Source: Prorocentrum cordatum (lineage: Eukaryota; Sar; Dinophyceae; Prorocentrales; Prorocentraceae). Taken from it: a stretch of DNA of 56,831 nucleotides. Of the stretch, positions 42,481 to 51,410 are shown one piece after another. The notes beneath the pieces were generated by a model. That model was not told where the DNA came from. It was given only the letters and a program-made list of their open reading frames with translations, and made no database searches. The stretch lies in the NCBI GenBank assembly GCA_963575745.1, contig CAUYUJ010002069.1, forward strand, positions 135,001-191,831, given 5' to 3'. The stretch's first letter is position 1, and every line of letters begins with the position of its first letter. The translations under genes and the position numbers were made by a program.

Positions 42481-43440
42481 CCCCTGGGGAATTTCAATGC
42501 CACTGCCAAGGTGAGGGTGTACTTCTCGAACGCTATCGCCAATGATGTCAGTGGCCAGCTGCCCACCGTCGCAGTTCCAGTCAAACGTCGCGGGCGCTGA
42601 TGGCAGGGTGGATCAGACAGACGCAGTCGCAGTGATCATGCTGGATATGAGAGCTGTCCTTGGAAGGCTCGACGTCGCGGCAGGCGGCGCGCGGGTCGCC
42701 GGCGAGCTGGGCGGCCAGAGCGCATCTCTGAACGAGCCGCGCCTCCAGATACGCGCTGCCGTCTTACCAGCTGTCAAGAGGGTGGTCGAGTGCCAGTCGG
42801 AGGGCAAGAGCAAGGCGTTCCTGCGCGGCCAGAAGTTCAGCTTCGCTTTCGAGGCGCCCGACTTGGAGAAGTTCATTACTGCCAACGCAGAGATCCAGAG
42901 CTTCAAGACGAGCGCCGGGAACTTCGGCGAGGCCGAGGACGCGGCGGTCAAGAGCTCGACCGCGTGGCAAGATGCGCTGGTCAAGACGATCCCCGCGCGA
43001 GCTGACCTTTCGGTGTCGCAGTTGCCACGGGACCAGGGTCATGCGGAATCTGTCCAGGCCCCCCGACGTCTATGCCCTGAAACCAAGTCTGGGCCGCGGC
43101 GCCGATGTGGTTCTAGGACGTGGCGAGTGGAGGCCCTCGTGGACTGCAGCGCGGTGGAGTTGCTCTTCCTGGATAGCCTTAATCACATTATCGACGGCAT
43201 GGACGATTCCGAGACTGCCGAGAAGCTCATCGCGTGCCCAGGTCGGTCAGACACGATTCAGCTCCTGAAGGTGAACGCGGGCTCGGACGGAGGAGGCACG
43301 AAACGGCTGGAGAAGCTCGCATCTGCTCTTGCTGGGGCGAGCGTGGACGCCAAGACTATCAACGCCCACAACGACGCGATCGAGGGCGCGACCAAAACGA
43401 GGACGAAGGCGAGGCTGCAGATCACCTGCTGCAGCGGAGC
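42481..43440 (+). CDS. Hypothetical protein chain, part 3
   Basis: A short block NFNATAKVRVYFSNAIANDV (42492-42551) is followed, in frame 2, by a long open reading: GADGRVDQTDAVAVIMLDMR, KSKAFLRGQKFSFAFEAPDL, EKFITANAEIQSFKTSAGNF, and later DCSAVELLFLDSLNHIIDGM and TKRLEKLASALAGASVDAKT. Around 43030-43130 another frame (RPPDVYALKPSLGRGADVVL) reads better, so a pair of compensating indels is likely. Beyond ~43440 the frame enters a pyrimidine-rich tract and is no longer meaningful. It is soluble and helix-rich, and no domain is recognised. Confidence 0.4.
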
Positions 43441-43990
43441 ATTCCCCTCCACCGTTCCCCCCCTCACCTCCCTCCCCAGCTCCCTTCTTTCCTCCTCCTG
43501 CTCCTCCTCCGGGCTCCCTCCCTCCGACTCCTCCCTCTCCTTTACCTGCCCTCTTTTTCCGTTCCTCCTCTTCCCTATTCTTCCTTTGCAACTCTCGGCT
43601 TTGGTTATCCTCCTCTTCCTCCTCCTCCACCTCCACTTCCTCCCCCTCCATGTCCACCTCAACTTCCTCCTCCTCCTCCTCCTCCTTCTTCTCCTCTTCC
43701 TCCATCTTCTCCCAATCACCTCGTCGATCCTCCCCCCTTCCCCCTACCCCCTACCCCCCCCCCCCCAGCGTGGAAGTGTCCTCCGCGGCAGCGGGCCCCG
43801 CCCTCCGCCGTCCACCTCCCCGCCCTCCTTCTGAAGAGTAGGAGGAGGAGGAGCAGGAGGAGGCGGAGGAGGAGGAGGAGGAGGTGGAGGAGGAGGAGGA
43901 GGTGGAGGAGGAGGAGGAGGAGGAAGAGGAGGAGGAGGAGGAGGAGGAGAGAGTCAGGACCCTGGAGGACCTCGTTTGCCCCCGCCCCTC
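43441..43990. repeat. Polypyrimidine tract followed by polypurine GGA tract
   Basis: Positions 43441-43760 are mainly CCT/TTC on the plus strand and 43840-43950 are mainly GGA. The two are partly complementary, so the region could form a large imperfect hairpin. The translations are low-complexity. Confidence 0.85.
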
Positions 43991-44177
43991 CCGCCCCTCC
44001 GCCGCCGCCGCTGGCCGTTCGACCCTTTCCACCTGCGGGCATGCCCAGTCGAGCCTGCCCTCCGTGCGAGGGGTTGCCAGGGAAGGGGGATGGCGAGGGA
44101 GGAGGAGGAAGAGGAGGAGGGAGGAGGGGAAGGGTTGAGACAGAAGGAAGAAGAGGGGATGGAAGGATGGACGGGTT
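43991..44177. other. Spacer
   Basis: CCG/CCT-rich and then purine-rich sequence with GGAGGAAGAG near 44100-44130. No feature. Confidence 0.35.
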
Positions 44178-44468
44178 GCATAAGAGTAAGTCGTAAAATC
44201 AATATCGAAAGTGTCTTGCATGCTCGTCCCAACTTGAAACACACCCAGGCGTCAGTTTCGAACTCGAAGTCGGTGACACATCACGTGATGAGTGACTGAG
44301 ATGCGTGATTGTTTGGCGTGAATTACTAGAATTGTTGGCGTAAGCTGCTTGACTTAGTGACGTGCTTTGCCCGACGTCGAGTTCGAAACTGACGCTGGGT
44401 TGTGCCTTAAGTCGGGACGATCGTGCAAGAAACTTCCGATGTGGATTGTATGCCTTACCCTTGTGGGC
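44178..44468. repeat. Foldback element C, MITE-like, ~90 bp inverted arms
   Basis: The left arm runs from TAAGTCGTAAAATC (44187) through TCTTGCATGCTCGTCCCAAC to CGTCAGTTTCGAACTCGAAG (~44270). The right arm (44371-44459) is its reverse complement with scattered mismatches and small gaps. It includes the block CGAGTTCGAAACTGACG and ends GGATTGTATGCCTTA. The inner flanks also pair partly, around CACGTGATG and GTGACGTG. The loop is ~70 bp. The element is less GC-rich than its surroundings and has no credible ORF, consistent with a non-autonomous DNA element. Confidence 0.75.
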
Positions 44469-46034
44469 GCCGTAGTGCCCACGGCTGGTCACATAATTTC
44501 TGCGTGCTGGCAACATTGGCTTTGTGCGCTGACAAGCTTAAAAGCACATTGAAAAGATAATGCTGACCCCCTTCTTTTGGACGCCTTCCTTCGATCCCTG
44601 ACTCTGGATCCGCCGTAATCTGGGCGCTCTCGCAAGCAGGGCAAGATTTTCCGCCTTCTTGTGAATGCCTTACGCCCTGTGCCGCCAGCCCCGAAGGCGA
44701 CTTCCCCGGGGCGAACACCCCCCACCAGAGCCCGCCTGGACCCGGGGGGGGGGCGGCGGCATTCTGACCCGGGGCCGCCCCCCCTCAGGGGCCCTCCCCT
44801 CCTGTCCTCTCCGTGTCCACAATTGGGACCGAGGAGGGGAGGGGGGGCCGCTGGAACCCCAGGGGGGCGGGGCAGGCGGTAATCTGATTTGAGCCCCTCC
44901 CCCCGCATCTCTCCGTCAGAGAGGTGAAGGGAAAGGGAATCGACTTGACTACAACGTTTGTTTTCTCTGTTCATTTCGAAATTTCCTTGGGACTGGCGAC
45001 GACGACGACGATGACGAAGACGACGGCAGCGTCTCACATTCGCCGAAGTGTCGGCGGAGTTTTCAAGCTCCTCGAAAGCCGATGTCCGCCCTTTTTTGCC
45101 ATCGCTGTTTCTGCCATAGCGTTGCTGAAAGATCCGCCCTACTTTTTTGAGGCGGACCTTTTCTGCTGATGTTTCTGTGCGACACCTTTGGAAGTTGGAG
45201 AATTAAACTAAGTACGGCGGATATGAAGTCAGGGTTTCTTTTTGTGGTTTCGTGGGTGGGAAGCATATTCATATTGGCGGCGTCGCGGGCTGGGCCCTTG
45301 GGCCGCGACCCCTTAGGCACAGGGGCGTATTTTTGAAGATGCCCAACGCTGAACGTATCCATGCGACCGCGTATCCACGGGATCGCGCCCAAGATTGCAG
45401 ATCATGAGGACGTGGATCTGGATATGCTTGCCGCTCGTGATCCTCCTCCTTCCCTCATTCTCCTCCTCCTCCAGCTACAACTGATTTTGATTCAAAGATA
45501 TGCGGAAGTCTGGCCGTCCCAGGGCGACACTGCGCCAGCAGTGGAGACCCTCGTTCGGCTTGAGCTCGGCGGGGGCGTTGAACACGGAATCTCGCGTCAG
45601 AGGGCCAGGCGCTGGCGCATCCCGCATCTTGTCAGGTTTCACCGAGTAGTTTCATCGAGGTACGACGCCTCTCGAGCGCGTGCCGTTGTGGGGTCAGATT
45701 CGTTCCGCGCCCACTCGCCCCTGCCCCCGAAAAGGATTCTGACCACACCCCCTGGACAGTCTCAACTGGGGCAGGGGCGAAGTCAATCCTCAAACGTGCC
45801 AGGAATGGTCTTCCGATGCCCCTCCTGGCCCCCCCCCACCAGTGCCTCAGAAGGTCCGTTGGACGGCGCTCGCTCCTTTTCGCACCCGCACGCTCTCTCC
45901 AAATGAACGTTGGATACATATGTATCTGATCCCCTGGTCCCGAAAGATAGTCGGGGCTCTGGTGGACGGCAGCGGATGTGGCAAAGATCGGGGTGGGCGT
46001 CGTAAGATTCACCGCACCTCCCCGGCATGTTTGA
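44469..46034. other. Gene-free stretch
   Basis: Mixed sequence with a G run at 44741-44752, a GAC patch near 44998-45025, and ordinary spacer elsewhere. A plus-strand frame around 44930-45167 (for example RRSVGGVFKLLESRCPPFF) is of unclear status. No RNA gene is recognised. Confidence 0.35.
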
Positions 46035-46280
46035 CAATTCTAGGCGCTTCGCGTAACCCCACCAGCTTCCTGGCACCACCTCGCGCAGCCCGGCAGCTTA
46101 GGCAGGTTTGGCTGCTTAGGTCCGGCCGCCGGTCCCCGTGCGCTAGGCAGTTAGGCTCGCGCGTAGCCCGCTCGACCTCTGACGCTGCTGGCGCGCTCGC
46201 CTGCGGCCGCGACGAAAAAAGTAACCCCACCAGCCCGTCCAGAAACGATGCCCAGGCGAGTTGCCCTGATCAGGGATGTT
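46035..46280 (-). repeat. Dispersed repeat R, copy 2
   Basis: Shares with 4668-5135 the blocks TTCTAGGCGCTTCGCGTAAC followed by CCCACCAGC, and GAAAAAAGTAACCCCACCAG followed by CCCGTCCAGAAACGATGCCC. The minus-strand peptides are SWWGYAKRLELS and GWWGYFFRRGR. It is shorter than copy 1 by ~220 bp in the middle. A GGA microsatellite and the 21-nt minisatellite follow on the right, as at copy 1. Confidence 0.6.
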
Positions 46281-46335
46281 GAGGAGCATGCTCTTGGATA
46301 AAGTGCTGGGGAAGCCGTCATACCCCAAGCGGGGG

Positions 46336-46548
46336 AGGATGGAGGAGGAAGAGGAGGAGGAAGAGGCGGAGGAGGAGGACGACGACGACGACGAGGAGAA
46401 GGAGGGGGGGGGCATTGGGAGGAGGGAGAGGAGGAGGAGGAGGAGGAGGAGGAGGAGGAGGAGGAGGAGGAGGAGGAGGAGGAGGAGGAGGAAGAGGCGG
46501 AGGAGGAGGAGGCGGAGGAGGAGGAGGCGGAGGAGGAGTTGGAAGAGG
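46336..46548. repeat. GGA microsatellite
   Basis: Almost pure purine on the plus strand with GAC and GGC interruptions (GACGACGACGAC at 46378-46393). Low-complexity translations are rejected as genes. Confidence 0.92.
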
Positions 46549-46614
46549 GCGAACAGAAATGCCATGCTTTTTGGATGCCTCTCGGATCATCTTCGGATGT
46601 TTCTTGAGAGACCA

Positions 46615-46890
46615 TGCGGAGCTTCTTGGCGGTCCAGGGGGCCATTTGGGGGGCTTCTTGGGAGATTCTTGTGACCTCTTGGGGACCTCTTGGGAACTTA
46701 TTGGGGACCTCTTGGGCGCCTCTTGGGGCACTCTTGGGAGCATTGAGAACCTTTGGGGGGGCGCCTTTGTGGAGGACAGCGATCAAAGACGGGTGGTACT
46801 CAATTAGCCTCGCCCCTCTAGAGACCCCGAAAGCGCCTCTTGGACCCCTCTGAGAGCGCTGTTGGGGCCGTCTTGGAACACATTTGGGCT
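46615..46890. repeat. 21-nt minisatellite, site 3
   Basis: GGGGACCTCTTGGGAACTTA-like units with period near 21 nt (46640-46745), then a less regular part. It ends in GCCGTCTTGGAACACATTTG, nearly the same boundary as site 2. Minus-strand heptads (APRGAQE, VPNKFPR, GPQEVTR) resemble the other sites. Confidence 0.65.
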
Positions 46891-47022
46891 CGGGAGACGA
46901 GGGGGAGGGCGGGAGAAGGGGGGATGGCAAGGAGGGTGAGGAGCGAGAAGAAGGGAAGAGAGAGGGATAGGAGAGGAGGAAGGGGAGCAAGAGTAGGAGG
47001 AGGAAGAGGAGGAGGAGGAGGC
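46891..47022. repeat. Purine-rich GAGG tract
   Basis: Irregular GGGAGA/GGAGGA sequence leading into the composite repeat, copy 1. Confidence 0.7.
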
Positions 47023-47826
47023 AGTGTAAACCCAAAACGCATCAACGATGTTTCACTCGACCTCCCTCCAACTTCCTTCTTATAGGGTACTACAAGAGTT
47101 TGTTTTCATTGCGAAAAGCGGCCCATTAGAAGACAACCGTCTGATAATATTCAATCGAGCCGGAACACCATTCCCGGGACTTCAACGCGGCGGATCAACG
47201 TAGTTGTTGCGTCTTGACGATCCTGAATCGTGCCAGGGCACCGTTCCTGGGACTTCAACACCGCGAATCAACATGACTATTGCGTCCTGACGGTCATAAA
47301 CCGTACCAGTACCAGAACACCATGTCTAGGACTTCAACCGTACGAATCTTCGAAACTTCTGAACATTTGTGAAACAAGAGTGCCGCGCTAAGGCGAGAGC
47401 CACGTTTTGAAGATGAGCCGTCCTCCATGCATGGAGCTGTCGCATTTTAAAACGACTACGTACGGCCCTAGGATGAGAGCCACATGTTAAACAGGAGCCG
47501 GCATCCATCTTCGAACCTGTTGCAAATGTTTAAGATGCGTGTGCGCGGCGTTGACGCGAGAGCCACGTTTTCAAAAAGCACCCGCCTTGAAGCTGTTGTA
47601 ATGTGTTCAGACAAATGCGCGCGGCGCTAAGGCGGGAACCACATGTTCAAAACCATCCGCTCTCCAACCCTGAAGCTGCTGCGAACTAAAAATAAGTTTG
47701 TGCGCGGCGCTGAGGCGAGAGCCACATTTTCAAAATCACACGCCCTCCATTTGAGAAACTTCTGCAAGTTTAAAGCTTCAGGGCCATACATGGTGAGGAA
47801 GTCAGGTGAAACGCCCAGCCCGCCCT
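47023..47826. repeat. Composite repeat S, copy 1, with tandem ~90 bp units
   Basis: Begins AGTGTAAACCCAAAACGCAT, followed by a CTCCCTCCAACTTCCTTCTT block and AGAAGACAACCGT. It then contains about five diverged units with the core GTGCGCGGCGCTAAGGCGAG AGCCACATTTT (47380-47760). It ends in a TTAAAGCTTCAGGGCCATA and GGTGAGGAAGTC...GAAACGCC block. Copy 2 at 49125-49998 has the same start, unit and end in the same order. No ORF is convincing. The surroundings are GGA microsatellites on both sides. Confidence 0.75.
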
Positions 47827-47849
47827 ACAAACTAAGGAAACAATATTGA

Positions 47850-47996
47850 GGAGGATGGGGAGGAGAGAAGAGGGGAGGAGGAGGAGGAGGAGGAGGAAAA
47901 AGAAAACGGAGAGGAGGAGGGTGAGGATGAGGATGAGGATGAGGATGAGGATGAGGATGAGGATGAGGATGAGGATGAGGATGAGGATGAGGATGC

Positions 47997-48082
<86 letters not shown>

Positions 48083-48225
48083 TGATGGGGGAGGAGGAAG
48101 AGGAGGAGGGGTGGCGGAGAGGGAGGAAGGGGAGTAAGAGAAAGGCGGCGGAGGAGCAGGATGAGGAGGAGGAGGAAGAAAAGGAAGCGGATGGTGAGTA
48201 GGAGGACGACGACGACGGGGCAAGG
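47850..48225. repeat. GGA - GATGAG - GAT microsatellite
   Basis: GGA (47851-47915), then GATGAG hexamers (47924-47994), then GAT (47997-48081), then purine-rich GGA to ~48210. Confidence 0.92.
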
Positions 48226-48288
48226 CCGCTGCCAGCCTTACGTCACGGAGCTGCACCGCAGCCGCAGGCGGCCGCCTCTAATGCTCGG

Positions 48289-48332
<44 letters not shown>

Positions 48333-49037
48333 TGGCCCTCCAGGAGGGTCAGAGCCAAAGGTCGAGGAGCGAGGATAGATGGCGAGGAGGATGGTGAAGG
48401 GGGAGTCGATGGTCGAGGAGGAGGAGGGGGAGGAGCAGCTTGACCCTGACCTCCATGGCCATTCGTGATCCGCTGCGCCTGTCCGGCTTATCTGGTTGGT
48501 CTTGAGACCAATGTCGGCATTTTCCCGTGTTTGTCTGAGCGATGGATCTAGTATGTATGTATCTTCGTGTGTGTAGATGCACAAACATATTGATTAGCGG
48601 CTGAAATGTCATCCTGTCTGGCACCAGCACATTTCTCGGCTAGGGCGCGCGCCCTCAGCTTGCTTCACTCCGTGCTCCAGTTTCTGTTTCGGGCTCTGTG
48701 GCCTTGTTCGATGAGGGCCGTGTCTGCGCCTTCACGGACGGCATTCTCCCCCCCCTCGCCTTGCCAGCTTTGCTCTCCCATGGCGCGCCCGCTTCCCTGC
48801 CTGCGACTTGCACAAGCGGCAGCTTCAAGAAGCGCGCATGGTGTGTTCAGCTAACGCGGTTGCGGCGGCCGGTTTGTTCAGTGTGCCTCGGCAGTGTTCC
48901 CGCGCGGGTGTGCGCAGGCCGCAGCTGCGGCCCGGCGCCTCGGCCCCTCCCCAACCTCCTCATCTCCCTGCGCTTCTGCCGCCCTCTGCGCTCGAGGCCC
49001 GTTGAGCCTTGAGTTCGCACACGAGCAAATCGAGGAG
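48226..49037. other. Spacer with (CT)n
   Basis: A CT repeat lies at 48291-48331 (one TTT interruption). The rest is mixed sequence without a recognised gene; plus-strand frames at 48606-49000 are doubtful. Confidence 0.4.
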
Positions 49038-49124
49038 CAGGAGGAGGAGGAGGACGAGGAGGACGAGGACGAGGAAGAGGAGGACGAGGAGGACGAGGAC
49101 GAGGACGAGGAGGAGGAGGAGGAC
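49038..49124. repeat. GAGGAC microsatellite
   Basis: GGA and GAC units in a purine-rich tract directly before composite repeat S, copy 2. Confidence 0.88.
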
Positions 49125-49998
49125 CAGTGTAAACCTAAGAGCCATCACCGATGTTGGAATTAACCTTCCCTCCAAACTCCCTCTTCATAGGCCCCTACAA
49201 CGGTTCATTTCCATTGAGGGAACTGCCTCGTTGGAAGACAACCGTTTGAAGATCCTGAAGCATGCCAAAACATGGGTCTCGGGATTTACGCGCTACGTAT
49301 CAGCATGGCAGCAGCGTTTTGACGATGCGGAATCTTGCTATAACACCATTTGTGGGATTTCAGCTTAAGATAACTGTTGCACCCGCGCAATCCTGAATCC
49401 CTTCAGAACACTAGTTCTGATACGCTGATCATGGAAATCCGTGAAACTCTTGCAAATGTTTAAAACCAATGTGCGCGGCGCTAGTGCAAGAGTCACATGT
49501 TGAAACGACACGCCCTCAATCCGTGAAATTCTTGGCGAATATTGAAAACAAATGTGCGCGGCGCTAAGGCGAGAGCCACATTTTGAAAACCACCCGCCCT
49601 CCATCCGTGAAGCTATTGCAAGTTTTGAAAACGAATGTGCGCGGCGCTAGGGCGAGAGCCCGTCTTCAATCCGTGAAGTTATTGCAAATTTTGAAAACGA
49701 ATGTGCGCGGCGCTAAAGCGAGAACCACATTTTGAAAACCACCCGCCCTCCATCTGTGAAGCTGTTGCACATGTTTGAAACGAGTGTGCGCGGCGCTAAT
49801 GCGACAACCAGATTTTGAAAACGACCTGCCCTCAATCCGTGAAGCTTTTGCAAATTTTGAAAACGAATGTGCGCGGCGCTAAGGCGAGAGCCACATTTTG
49901 CAAACCACCCGCCCTTCATGAGTGAAACGGTTGTCAGTTTTTAAGCTTCAGAGTCATGAGTGGTGAGGAAGTCTCAGGCGAAACGCCCGGCTGGCCCT
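49125..49998. repeat. Composite repeat S, copy 2, with tandem ~90 bp units
   Basis: Starts AGTGTAAACCTAAGAGCCAT, with the block CCCTCCAAACTCCCTCTTCA and GGAAGACAACCGT. About six units follow with the core GTGCGCGGCGCTAAGGCGAG plus AGCCACATTTTGAAAACCAC (49465-49915), separated by CATCCGTGAAGCTRTTGCAA. It ends TTTTTAAGCTTCAGAGTCAT and GGTGAGGAAGTCTCAGGCGA. The units here are closer to each other than in copy 1. Confidence 0.78.
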
Positions 49999-50084
49999 AA
50001 GTATTGGCTTCGGAGTGCGACAGGGAGAAGCTATCTATAAGGAGAAGGGATGGAGAAGCAAGATGGTCGGGGATCCATATCCGC

Positions 50085-50105
50085 TTTGGCTCAAGCCAAA
50101 GTGGT
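50085..50105 (+). other. Relict spliced-leader-like sequence
   Basis: Over 21 positions this matches the dinoflagellate spliced leader (as known from the literature) at 17, including the last 11 in a row, TTTGGCTCAAG. It lies ~185 bp upstream of a zinc-finger block of LINE ORF1 type on the same strand, where the 5' end of a retroposed trans-spliced transcript would be expected. A chance match is possible but unlikely. Confidence 0.5.
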
Positions 50106-50271
50106 TCAACCTGTTTTGTCTGAAGCCGAGGGGCTGGCCCAAGGTGGGCTGTTTCTGCAGGGTTTCATCCGTCGATCCTCACGGTGAGCCTTCCAGCGGT
50201 CGTGTGACATTTGCGGGCCCCTTCACCCCACATCCTTGTTCGGCAGCTGTTCTGGCCCACGAGTAAGTAGC

Positions 50272-51410
50272 CATGCCGAGGCTGGCGCGCGCTCGTTCAC
50301 CAAGTGCAGCAGCTGTTGGTGTGGGGATAATCTAGGATGGCGACTCTGGCGCAAACATTGCGAGGCACCAGTACGCTTGCCCAGGACGCCCAGGCAGACG
50401 CGCGTTCCAAACCGCCATCGTCCTCCAGTTCATGGTATGTAGTGGCCGTGGCGCCAGTGTTGGCAAGCAGAAAGAGAACTTGGCAGCCGCAGGAGGTCTT
50501 TCAGTGTTGTCACCATCGTGGGCGGCTCACACCCTGGCGACAAGTTGTCCGAAGAAGCTGGAGGCACTCAACCACCCCCCTTCCGAGGAGCAGCGGCTGC
50601 TGGCGGTGGTCAACCTGTTGTCCGACGCGGGTGGCTTCGACATCGCGGCCAAGCATTGGACGCAGCCCGAAGGCCGCGTGCGTTTGCAGCACGGGTCGAA
50701 GATGTCCGTCGGCCAGGCCAGTCAGAAGGCCGAGCAGGCGTAGCCACCCTTCACGAAGGCAGTGGAGAGATGCGAGAAGCTCGGGGCCCCGGCGGTGGAA
50801 GCCCATGGGGGAGGGCCCCCCAGCGCCCACAGGAAGTCGACCTGGCCAGGGACCTCCACCAGGCAGCGGTCAAGAGACGGCCGCCACAGTCGTGGAGGTC
50901 GATAAGCATCTCGATTCGCCCAAGCTCAACTGACTCAACCTCTGCTCAATCCTGGGCGGCAATGAGCTCAAAGTGCATGGCGAGGGCCTCTTAGCGCTCG
51001 AAAAGGCGGGCGAGGTGGTTGCCGGCGAGGACCGAAAGGAGTCCCAGCGCAGGAAAACAGCCCCCTAATCCAAGTTCCCAGAGATGGCCAATACATGAGC
51101 CCAAGGCCGAAGCAGAGGATATCGAAGGGAAGCAGGCTTCCCACCTCAAGCGCCCCCCGTCCAGCGGCGCCCGCGCCAGCGACGCCGACGAGCCAGTCGC
51201 TGCGAAGACGAAGGCGCCGGCAGCGGGGGCGCCGACCACGCGGGCTCGAGCGGCGGCAGCAGCTGGCGACGCAGAAGAGTCGGTTGCAGGCCCCTCCAGG
51301 GCAGGATCGGCCACGGGGGCGGCCACAGGCGGCGCGCGCGGCGGCGCGGCCCAGCGCGGCGGCGACAACGCAAGCTTAGCTCGCAGCTGCAGGCCGGCCA
51401 GCCGCAGCAA
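50272..51410 (+). pseudogene. Decayed LINE ORF1
   Basis: Plus-strand blocks in changing frames. FTKCSSCWCGDNLGWRLWRK followed by HC (50311-50376) resembles a RanBP2-type finger with the last Cys lost. Then come CPKKLEALNHPPSEEQRLLA, VVNLLSDAGGFDIAAKHW and KMSVGQASQKAEQA, then in another frame VVEVDKHLDSPKLN and GLLALEKAGEVVAGEDRKES. An Ala/Pro/Arg-rich disordered part lies at 51100-51410. The order (finger, helical region, basic disordered region) fits LINE ORF1 proteins like the one at 18589-19743, though sequence identity to it is low. The spliced-leader-like relic lies upstream. No ORF2 is recognised downstream. Confidence 0.4.

Noticed and set aside
44331-44395. Possible tRNA gene with A-box- and B-box-like words in foldback element C
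   Set aside because: GTTCGAAAC fits a B box, but no cloverleaf with a 7-bp acceptor stem can be drawn. The words lie within the inverted-repeat arm.
49440-49920. CRISPR-like spacing of the ~90 bp units
   Set aside because: The spacers are themselves conserved parts of the unit, and the setting is eukaryotic. It is a tandem satellite.
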